This document shows, piece by piece, positions 1 through 12,000 of a DNA stretch of 64,000 nucleotides; positions within the stretch are counted from its first letter, which is position 1, and each line of letters begins with the position of its first letter. Below the pieces are notes generated by a model, which saw only the letters and a program-made list of their open reading frames with translations, made no database searches and had not been told where the DNA came from. The stretch lies in the NCBI RefSeq assembly GCF_030812855.1, contig NZ_JAUSTK010000001.1, positions 62,001-126,000 of the forward strand, in the 5' to 3' direction. The translations under genes and the position numbers were made by a program. Origin of the DNA: Paenibacillus wynnii. Its GTDB lineage: Bacteria; Bacillota; Bacilli; Paenibacillales; Paenibacillaceae.

Positions 1-3000
1 ATATTTCATTCTGCCAAGCTGCGAAATCCTTATATTGAAGGTCAAGCGGATTTAACTTTTCTCCACGATATAAGACAGCAAATTCCTGCAACAAGATCGC
101 AATAGAACTTTGGTCAGAGATAATATGATGCATATCAATGAAGAGCACATGCTTTTCTGAATGGATGGTTATTAACTTCATTCTCAATAAAGGTGCTTTG
201 GACAAATCGAAGGGTCTAATATTACTTTGGACTTCAGCTTCAATCTGATCCTCAGCGGCAGTCCCGAATTCGACGATGGACGCAACATTCTCCTCGATAA
301 TTTGTACGACTTCTCCCTCAATCATCTGGAATCTAGTTCTTAACGATTCATGTCTGTGTACTAACTCGTCAATAACCTTCACAAACTTTTCTCGATCAAC
401 TAAACCATGTACAAGATAGATGGAAGCAAGATTATAAGGGACAGCATTACCGATCATTTCATTGACCACGTACATTCGCTTTTGCGCCGATGAGACTTCA
501 TATTGATTTCTCTTCTGAACGGGTAGAATGCTGCGTACTGCTTGTTTATGACCGTTGGACAATAACCAATCTACCATTTGATTAAAAACAGGGCGGGCAA
601 ATATTACTGTTAAGGGCATTTCAACAGCGAAACTCTTTTGAATTTGTGCAGCTAAGGAAATGGCTTTCAGAGAGTGTCCGCCAAGCACGAAGAAGTCATC
701 CTCGGAACGAACCTCATCACAGCCCAATATTTCTCGCCAGATACCAGATAACAGATTAGTGACCCTTTCTTCAGGGTTCTTCTCTGAACAATCCGCTTCC
801 ACTTGTGCCCCGGAAGTACTGCTATCCTGTGCCCGGCTTGCAAAATTGTATAAAGAAACATCATTCTCATGAAATTTCTTATCAAAAACATAGGTAGGTA
901 AAGGAACACGTTTTCTGACGGATTCTCCCTTTAATCTAGTCCAATCCAGATCAACACCCTTACACCAGAGTTGTCCGAGTATTTGATTAAGATATACCAA
1001 ATCATCCTGCTCTTCATCGAAGTGGCGAATCAGATGTACAACTTCCTCATCCCAATGTTGTGTAAGTAACGCTTGCAACCCATTACCAGCACCTACTTCT
1101 AGAAATAAAGAGTTCTTTTCTGCTAATGCCTTCTCTAGGCTTCCATCTTCCTTTGACAGCAACTGCACCCAAGGCTGATTCAGATTGTATTGAATATTTT
1201 CTAGACATGATATAAAAGTTGATCTTTCACTTGCTTCCACATTACCTTCTGCTATAGCAGCAATTAATGAACCTGTCTCCTCGTGTTGCAGCCATCCGTT
1301 GTATTTTCTTACCAGATCAATAGCATCTTCCAGTTCCAGAACTCCAGCAACAGTGAGTGCGCATATTTCTCCGATATTTTGACCCATCACTCCATTAGGA
1401 ACTACACCTGTCTGAATCAGAGTTTTCCCTAGTGAGTAACCTATCGTAAACGTAAGGAGTTGATTATATCCCGTTGGATTGATCTCCGTTTGATCTGTAC
1501 TGCCGGACCATATTCTTAGGGAATTCACACGTTCATCTTCTTGCAGGAATGATAGAACATGGTCCATATAACTTCCAAACACCTCTGAAATTCTGCTTCT
1601 ATGATCTGAGAAATATAGGCCGTGGGCCATCCCTTGATAGTAGCTTTCCTCGCCCGAAAACATGAAAATTACAGATTTTTTTATGTCCGGTATTTTCTGC
1701 CCGGGATGATTCAAGAATTCGGTTATATTGTTTTCCTGCTTTTTAATTGATGAGCTGTTCACTACTAATACTTTTCTATATTCGAATGATTTACGTCCAT
1801 CCTGTAAGGTCCATGCTACATCTGAAAGATTAAAACCCGCGGTATTCTCCAAATAGCTCAGTACAGCTTCCGAAGTATTGGCTAGTGCTGTTAGGCTTCT
1901 TGCGGAGAATGGCAGCACATGTACTGTATCTGGTAAAATGCTCATTTGCTGCTCCATAGGCGGTTGTTCCAAAATAACGTGAACATTGGTTCCCCCTATA
2001 CCAAAAGAGCTCACTCCCGCTCTTAGGGTTGTATGAGTATCTGTGACATGCTTCGCTTCTGTATTGATATAGAACGGGCTGTTGTCAAAATCAATCATTG
2101 GATTGGCCTCATTATAATTAATAAGAGGAGGAATCGTTCTGTGGTACAGAGTCAACACGGTCTTAATAAAACCGGCTACACCTGCCGCAGCATCCAAGTG
2201 ACCAATATTGGCCTTAACAGATCCTATGGCGCAATATCCTTTTTTGTCGGTATTCCATGACTGCTTGAGTGCTTCAATCTCAATAGGATCACCTAATTTA
2301 GTTCCAGTTCCATGAGCTTCGAGATAGTTGATCTCCTCTGGAGACACGCCTGCTTTTTTAAGAGAAGCATCAATTACATAGGCTTGTCCGGCGACACTTG
2401 GTGCTGTATACCCGATTTTCTCAATTCCATCATTATTAATGGCAGATCCTTTAATTACGGCATAGACTTTGTCTCCGTCCCTTACTGCAGCGGCAAGCGG
2501 TTTTAGCAAAACAATTCCGCAGCCATTACCTGATACTGTTCCAGAGGAATCTTCGGCGAAAGGTCTGCAATGACCATCTTTGGATAAAATCATGCCTTCA
2601 TGCCAGAGATACCCTTCTTTTCGCGGATAAGAAATAGATACTCCACCGGCTATGGCCATATCGGATTCCCCACTAATTAATGACTGGACAGCCTGATGAA
2701 TAGCTACCAAGGATGTGGAGCAAGCCGTTTGAATATTAAAGCTAGGTCCCTTCAAATTAAGCTTATAGGACACTCTTGTTGTCAGATAATCCTTTTCGTT
2801 TAAGGTCAAGGCTTCAAAAGCACTTAAAAAATCATTCTGATTCCCTAAAAACCGGGTCATCCAAGGCAAGCTGGAACCACTACCGGCGAATAATCCTACT
2901 CTTCCTTTATAGGCTGAAGAATTATAGCCCGCATGTTCCAGAGCCTCCCAGACGCATTGATGAAGAATTCGGATTTGGGGGTCCATCATATTGGATTCCT

Positions 3001-6000
3001 GATAAGGATAATCAAAGAATTCAGAATCAAAGTACTCAATTCCCTCTAGAAAACCTTTAGCCCTTACATAATTCGGATTCGATAACAACTCAGGGTCAAC
3101 TCCGGATTCCAACAATTCTTCATGATCAAAGTAGGTGATGGATTCCTTCCCGGAGACAATATTTCTCCAAAATGAATCCAAATCATCCGCCCCGGGGAAT
3201 TTACAGGACATCCCTATGACAGCTATGTCCGTTGAATCCGGTTCAGAGTTCGAAGAAAGTTTCGGCAGCCTAACCTCACTGGATTGAACTACTGGAACAC
3301 CCAGACTCTTAACCAAAGATTCAATGGTTGGGTGCTGGAATAGCTGCATTAAAGGAATTGACCTTCCAATAAGCGAGTTCAATTTATTATTTATTAATAT
3401 TAATCCCAGAGAGTTTCCACCTACGTCGAAAAAGTTATCTCGAACACTGAGGCGCTCAACATTCAGTACTTCTTTCCAAGCCTCCAGTAATGCTCTTTCC
3501 AGTTCTGATGAAGGCGGTGTTACTTGCACCTCCGTTGGTCTACTTTCTTCTTGCGGAAGAATCAGAGCATTTCTGTTTATTTTTCCATTAGGCAGGACAG
3601 GCATTTCATCTAAATGTATGAAGTAAGAAGGAACCATATAATGAGGCAGACATTCCCTCAGCCAACCTTTCAGCCATGTGCTATCTTCGCTGGAGAGCTC
3701 TACCTCTCTTTTGGTGCAATAATGCAATACAAGCTGTTTGTTATTCCTTTTGTCGTCTATTACGGTCAGTACGGCTTGACGAATATTCTCATGACTCAAA
3801 ACCATTTTCTCAATTTCAGTTAATTCGATTCTGTAGCCGCGGATCTTAATCTGAGAGTCCAGTCTGCCTAAGAGTTCTATTTCACCATTGTCAAGAAGTC
3901 TGGCCCGATCACCTGTTTTATAAAGAAGGATTCCTGGAAGATCAGAGACCTCAATAAATTTATCCTTCGTTTCCTCCGGATTATTTAGATAACCACGGGC
4001 AAGGCCGTGACCTGCAATGTATAGCTCTCCATAGACACCGATAGGCTGCAGTTTGCCGACTGTATTCATAATGTAGGCTTGAGTATTGGCAATAGGCTGT
4101 CCGATGTTTATCGTACTGGAATGAGTTAGTTCCTTTGTCGTTGACCAAATCGTTGTTTCCGTCGGACCGTACATATTAAAGAATCTTGCTTGGGATCTCT
4201 TTTGCAGATCTTGCAGCAATTGCACCGGGTAATTTTCACCACCGCTTAAGATGCATTTCAGCTGTTTCAAAGCCTGATCAAAATCAGGGTTCTCGACAAA
4301 AGCTTTAATCCGGGAGACGGTACTTAAGATATGAGTGACTTTGTGTTCAATGATCTTTTGGTTGGCCAAGGACGGGTCCAGCTGTTCAATTTCGTCAGCC
4401 AAATAAACAGAATGACCTGTGCATAACGGAACAAGAGATTCAAATCCAAAAATATCGAAAGACAGTGTGGTGACGCTGATCATTCTGTCATCGTGATTCC
4501 GAAAAATCTCTCTGTTCTTTATATCATGAATGAAATTAACGATAGATTCTTGGTTAATCAGTACTCCCTTAGGTCTCCCTGTTGAACCGGAAGTGAATAT
4601 GACACAAGCCAAGCTGTTCTTTATTCCCCTTTGCGAGGGATTACTATACAAGTTCGAATTAGTATCCAGAGACTTACAATCAATTATTGTACCTTCAAAA
4701 TGAATCAGATCCCGGTATTCACGGGAGCAAATTAATGTGCTAATTTCGCATTCCGACAGCATATAGGCAATTCTCTCTTCAGGGAATCCTGGATCAATAG
4801 GGACATACGCTCCCCCTGCCTTTAATACGCCAAGTATAGAAATTAACAGATACTCATCTCTGCGGGGCATTATTCCGACAAGAGAATCTTTGTGAATACC
4901 CAATTCAATTAAGCGCCAAGCCAGCGCATTGGATTGATCATTTAACTCCCGATAAGTCAGTTTCTTGCCGCTTGATACAATTAATGCCGTTTTATCAGGG
5001 AAAGCCTGCACATTGTGCTCGAACATCTCCTGGATGAGCAAATTTTCATTAAACTTAAGGGTAGTATTATTGAATTGTTTCAGAATGAATTGTTTCTCTG
5101 CTTGAGGAAGAAGGCCGATATCGGAAATTCGGACATCTTTCTCTTGCGTGATATGGATCAGGATTTCCCGGAAGTGCCGAGCCATCCGTTCCACAGTTTC
5201 TTTTTTAAATAAACCCGTTGAGTATTCAAAAAATCCTGTTATAACCTGATCTTTCTTGTTTTCCTGGCAAGTCAGAACAAGGTCGTAGGCAGCAGAATTC
5301 GTCTCGAAGGAATAAGGCGTGAACCGGATGCCGTTAATTTCCAAATCATAAACTTCCATGTTCTGAAAATCGAAGCAAACATCAAATAGTGGGTTACGGC
5401 TTAATTCCCGTTTGAGATTCAACTGTTCAACCAACTCATCAAATTGATAATTTTGGTTCTCAAAAGCCTTGAGGGAATTCTCTTTCACCTCATTTAAGAA
5501 ATCTATAAATCTCTTGCCGTTCTCCGGATGGTTTCTCATTGCCAGCATGTTAACAAACATACCTACAGTTTCTTCTATCTCCTCCTGAGTTCTGCCTGCC
5601 ACCGGAGTCCCTACAATGATGTCTTCTTGACCCGAGTATCTGGCTAAAAGGATATTCCAAGCACTTAACATAATCATAAAGAGCGTGGCTTCTGAGGTTT
5701 GAGCCAAATCTACGAGTTTAGATGTTAATTGTCTATCCAGGTCGAAATAAATCCTGCTGCCTGCAAAATCCTTCACAGGAGGTCGCTTAAAGTCTATTGG
5801 CAATTCCAGGACAGGCAAATGATCACCAAGTTGTTGGAGCCAAAACTCCTTTTGTTCCTCAATTTCTTGCGACTTCAGGTAGTCCCTCTGCCATACAGCA
5901 AAGTCCTTGTATTGAATCTTCGCAGGAGCGAGTTCCCCGAAATATAGCTCATTAAAGTCTCTAGTTATTATTTCCACAGAAGTGCCGTCCGCAATAATGT

Positions 6001-9000
6001 GATGGAGATCGAAGAGAAGCAAGTAGTTGTCCACACCGGTGTTGATGAGTTCAACTCTAAACAATGGAGCTTTTTCGAGATCAAAAGGTTTAATAAATTC
6101 ATAGATAAGATGACGGATATCCTCATGACTGGAGACGGTCTTATCCGAATAGGTAATCGGAGCTCTCGCCGTTGAATGAATGATCTGTACAGGTTGATTG
6201 TCTCTGATTCTGAACGTAGTTCTTAAAGACTCATGCCGCTGTATTAATTTATCCAAGGCCTGCTCTACTCGTCCTTTATCCAACGGACCTCTGATCATTG
6301 TGGCTGAAGGAAGATTATAGGCGACATTGTCTTTATCCAATAATGAAAGTGCAAACATCCGGCTTTGAGCCGATGACAGGGTATACCCGTCCATTTTCGG
6401 TGCAGTTCTAATGCTCATTTCATTAGATTTACTAACTTCTGTTTCACTTAAAAAGGATGCTAAAGCGCCGGGAGACGGATATTTGAACAAGTCGGCGATC
6501 TCCACTTTTATGCCCAATACATTTTTGATAGCAGAAGATAGACTTACCGCCTTAAGGGAATCTCCACCCAGTGTAAAAAAGTTCTGATCGACACTAATGG
6601 TATCGAACCCGAAAACCGTTTTGTATGCATCAATAACCGTACTCTCCAGGCCGCCCTTACTCTGGAAAGCGACGGATCTCAAGGGAATTGAAAGCTTTGT
6701 CTCTGAGGTGTCGAGTCCGTTGAATGCCGATTTTTGCGAAGAGTCCGTCTGGATATGAATTGGAAAGTGGACTTTATCAAATACATAAGTCGGCAGAGAG
6801 AGGCGCTTACGGACAGAGGAGCCCTTTAAGGCAACCCAATCCACTTGGATACCTGCACACCAAATCTCTCCGAATTTTTTATTTGTATATTCCACATCAT
6901 TTTCAATTTCTTGCGGATGACGAATCAGATTAATAAAGTGCTGCCCGTCCGCTCTGGATTCATGTTGTCTGGCAAACGTGCTTAATGTCCGCCCTGCCCC
7001 TACCTCAATAAAAACATCATCTTTATTTTTGAGTATTTCAGACAAATTTTTAGAGAACTTGACCGTTTTTAAAATATGTTTGGACCAATATTCAGGATTT
7101 GTCATGTCCTTTTCCTGAACCCAGGTTCCCCTTGTATTGGAAACGATCGGTATTAGAGGTTCGTTCATCGTATATTGGGCAAGGATTTGCTGAAATTCTT
7201 GGGCTGCTTGTTCCATCATAGGTGTGTGGAAGGCATGAGAGGTCTTGACTCTTACAAATTTCAAGCCAAGCTTCTCTAACTTCCGTTCAAAATGAACAAT
7301 CGCCTGTTCGCTTCCTCCAACAACACAACTGCGGGTCGTATTCTCCAAAGCCAGCCAGACATTCGGTTCAAGCTCCTTCTCCACTTCCCCGGCATCAGCC
7401 ATGACAGCCAGCATTACTCCGGGCTCCTGCTTTTGCATAACCTGACCGCGAATCCTAACGATTTCAACTGCATCCTTCAAAGCAAACACACCGGCAACCG
7501 CAGCTGCAGTAACCTCCCCGATACTATGACCAATCATCCCAGCAGGCTGGATCCCTAACTCCATTAATGTCTTGGCTAATGCATAACTGGTAGCAAACAA
7601 TGCGAATTGGCTGTATTCGGTTTGATTAATTTTATGGGGGTGCTGATCCCCGTAGATTAACTCTTTAAACTCCGCACGTTCCTCTTCTTTCAACAGATCA
7701 AATACTTGATCGATATGACGTTTGAATATCTTGGACATCGCACTTCGATCCGCTGAATGATAAAGGTCACGACCCATTCCCTGATATTGGCTCCCCTGAC
7801 CAGGGAACATAAAGTACACCTTTCTATTTGAAGCTTTCACTTCATATAAGGCAGTTTCATTTAGATTCTTAAGCATTCTCTCCGGCTCATTCCGGAACGA
7901 TTCATTAATAACCAATGTGCTCCGATAAGGGAATGGCATTCTGCCCACTTGCAACGTCCAAGCTGCATCAGTCAGACGGGTACCCGGATTCTCAAGCAGA
8001 TACTCTACTACCTTTTTTGAAGTTTCCCTTAATGCCTCAGCGCTTTTGGCAGAGAACGGAAGAACATTCACTTGTTCATCAGGACTACTATCACTAGTCA
8101 CCGGGGGCTCCTCCAATACCATATGAGCATTGGTTCCACCGACACCGAAAGAGTTGATACCGGCACGTAACAAGCCTTTTGTTAAGGGCTCCTTCCCCCA
8201 TTCCGTTCCATGTTCTTTAACCATAAAAGGAGTGTTTTTAAAATCGATTTTCGGATTCGGATCTTGATAGTTCACGGTTCCCGGAATATATTTATGCTTT
8301 AGACTAAGGGCTACTTTCGCAAGGCCTACCACACCGGCTGCCGTATCCGTATGTCCGACATTTCCTTTGACAGAGCCTAAGACACAGAATTGTTTCTTGT
8401 CAGAAGCAAAAGCCTTCGATAAGGATTCAACCTCTATCGGGTCCCCGAGCAATGTCCCCGTTCCATGGGCTTCAACATAGCTAACGGTCTCCGGATCGAT
8501 TCCAGCGACACGATAGGCCTCTTGAATTACCTCGGTTTGACCGGTCACACTCGGTGCCAGAAAACCTACTTTTTGATTGCCATCATTGTTAATAGCAGAA
8601 CCTTTAATAACGGCATAGATTTGGTCACCGTCTTCCAAGGCTTCATCCAATCTTTTTAATACAACAAGCCCCATACCATTAGAGAAAACGGTACCTTGAG
8701 CTTGGGCATCAAACGGCCGGCAATGTCCATCCGGTGAGAACATCATGCCGTCTTCATACAGGTAGCCGCCATCATTGGGAAGTTCGATCGTAATGCCGCC
8801 TGCTACAGCCAGATCACATTCCCCTAAAATCAAGGATTGGCAGGCCAAGTGCGGTGTAACCAATGTGGTTGAGCATCCCGTAAGTGCGGAGAATACAGGC
8901 CCTTTAATATCCAATTTATAAGAGACTCTGCTTGCTAAAAAGTGATTGGTGCTGAGCGTAAAAGCCTGATATTTATTGCTGAAATCAGTGTCGCCAAACA

Positions 9001-12000
9001 GCACATGCTTGTACCACTCAAAATCATCGGAACCTCCCATAAACATGCCGATTTTGGAGGAATCAGAGTTGGGGAAATAACCGGCATCTTCGAGTGCTTC
9101 CCATGTACCTTGGTAGAGCAGCCGTAATTGGGGTGACATCATCCGAACTTCCCCCGGTGTGTAGCCGAAAAATTGGGGATCAAAATAATCCACGCCTTGA
9201 AGCCTACCTTTTGCCTTCACATAATTGGCCGAATTCAAAAGATCAGAGTCAATGCCCAGTTCCTTCAATTCATCGTCTTGATAAAAGTGGATACTTTCTT
9301 TTTCGTTCTTCAGATTATCCCAAAAATCAAAAACATTCTCAGCTCCAGGAACATGCACTGACATCCCAATAATCGCTATATCTTGGCGGACGATTTTTTG
9401 GTTTCTTTTAAAATAGGCTTCTCTATTGCCAATTACTTCTGTCTCAGTTTTAGAAAAGTGCTCTGCAAGTAAACGGACAGTCGGTGCCTGGAAGAATAGA
9501 GTGATCGTAAATTCAAGATTAACCAATTTTCTAAGTTTATTGTGAACCTGGATCAGTGATAAGGAATTCCCGCCGATTTCAAAGAAATTATCATCTAACC
9601 CAACTAGGGGAACAGACAGCACCTCTTGCCAGACGGATGCAATCTGACTCTCTAACTCTGTTCCAGGAGATACATATTCTATGGATGTTTCTTTAATAAA
9701 AGCCAAGTCTGCAATAAGTGCATTCCTATCAATTTTTCCGCTATTATTATGAGGTAACTCTGTTTTATGAACGAAGAATGAGGGGATCATATATGCAGGC
9801 AATGAATTCGATAAGTGATCTTTAAGCTCTGAGACAGGGATTTCATTCTCCGACAGATAATAGGCACAGAGAACACCCGGTTTCCCCTCTTGTTTCTTCA
9901 CAACTACTACGGCTTGAACAATTCCCTCGCACTCAGACAACGCATTTTCAATTTCCCCAACTTCCAGACGAACTCCCCGTACCTTTACCTGGAAATCAAT
10001 TCGTCCTAAATACTCAATAGTCCCGCTGGGAAGCCAGCGTACAAGGTCTCCGGTGCGATACATATATCGATAGCATTCAGGATCTATACCTTCCTCAAAA
10101 AAAGGATTTGGCACAAATTTTTCTTCCGTCAATGCAGTCATGTTCAGATATCCCCGGGCTAATCCCACACCGCTCAAACAAAGTTCTCCTGGAATACCAA
10201 CCGGCTGCAAATGTTCATTGTTCCCAACTACGTACCAACGAGACTCATTAAGCGGCTGGCCAATAGGGACATTTGCTGCTCCATTGTAATTTTTGAGAGA
10301 ATAGTGAGAAACCCAAATGGTACATTCTGTAGGTCCATATACATTTTCCAAGCTGATATTTGTCTGGAGCGCATTAAATTTCTGCAAAATATCCGGTGTT
10401 ACGGCTTCTCCGCCGACAAATATCCATCGAAGTGGATTTAACTTTGCCAGATTAGAGTTCATATCAAATAACTCCAAGAAGAGCCTAAACATCGTTGGAA
10501 CAAAATTAATATGGGTTACAGCATGTTTGCTGATTTCATTTAAAATGAATTGAGGATTTTTCTCCCCATCCGGCTCTAATACCAATAATGCGCCTTCCCC
10601 CATAAACCATCCAAAGAACTCTGTCGCAGACACATCGAATGTAAAGGATGTTTTGAGGAGATACACATCATCCTTTCCTAGAGGGAAACGTCTTTCCAAA
10701 TCCATTAATGTATTCACTACACTATGATTTTCTACCATGACTCCCTTAGGTTTGCCGGTTGAACCGGATGTGTACATAATGTAAGCCAAACTGAAGGGAT
10801 CCAGTTCCTCTGCGAGATTACTATAATCTCCACTATAGGTTTCAGGATCATCAATACTAAGAAAATCTATATTCCAGTCTTCCTTAAACTCACATTCTGA
10901 CGAAGTTATAAGAAGCTTAATATCCGCATCTTCAAAAATATACTCTTTTCTTGCTGCGGGATAAGCGGGATCTATAGGCACATACGCACAACCTGCTTTG
11001 AGGATCGCCAATAGACTAATTACCAAATTCATCGAACGGTGCAACTGTACGCCTATCGCTTCATTGGCTTTTCTTTTTCTTCCCGCAATTTTTCGGGCTA
11101 ACTGATTGGCTTTGGCGTTCACGGAAGCATAGGTTTCTTGTTTCTCCCCTTCGATCAGTGCGATATGGTCAGGATGCTTGATAACCTTAGAATGGAGCAC
11201 ATCCATAATATGCTGTGGCTGGTAGGGGAAATACGAAGTGGCATTGAAATCTTGTAATATACATTTCTTTTCATTCTCTAACAACAAATCAATCTGTCCG
11301 ATTGGAATTTCAACATTTTGTATTACTACTTCAAGGAGCTTCAGAAATCTAAGTCCCAGCAGCTCTATCATTTCATCCGAAAAGATTCCAGACTTGTATT
11401 GGATTTTAATCAAGTCCTGATTCGGAGTTTTGTTTAAAACGACCATTAAGCTACCTGGAAAAGTTACGATATCCTGATCCAGAACTTCTATTTTAAGCTG
11501 GCTATCTTCTGTTTCTTCATAAATATCGTAGACAAAAGACACATCAAAAATCGAAGGCGAGCCGGGCATAGGTACCAATTGGCTGTCTCGTACAATCAAA
11601 TTATTAGGGTATCCAATGTTTCTATATACTTGAATTAATTCTTGGGAAACCTGCTGCAGAATAGAAGTGAAGCGTCCATCACTCTCAATGTTGAAACGCA
11701 TAGGTAACATATGGACAAAACAACCCATGGTTTCTTCCAGATCAAAGCTAGGACGATAGGAAAAGGGGGAAGAGAAGATGATATCATCATTTCGCGTATA
11801 TTGATTCATAAGTACGGTAAAAGCTGCCATAAAGAACATAAAATCCGTCACTTCTTGATCCATGGACAGCTGATGAACGGCTTTAATCATCTCGGAAGGT
11901 ATTTCGAAACGTTTTTCCTTACCGATGCCTTGATCCTTGTGTCTAACTGAATAATCCGGTTGCAGGGCCAGCGGTTCGGAGCCTCTCATTTTTTCGGACC

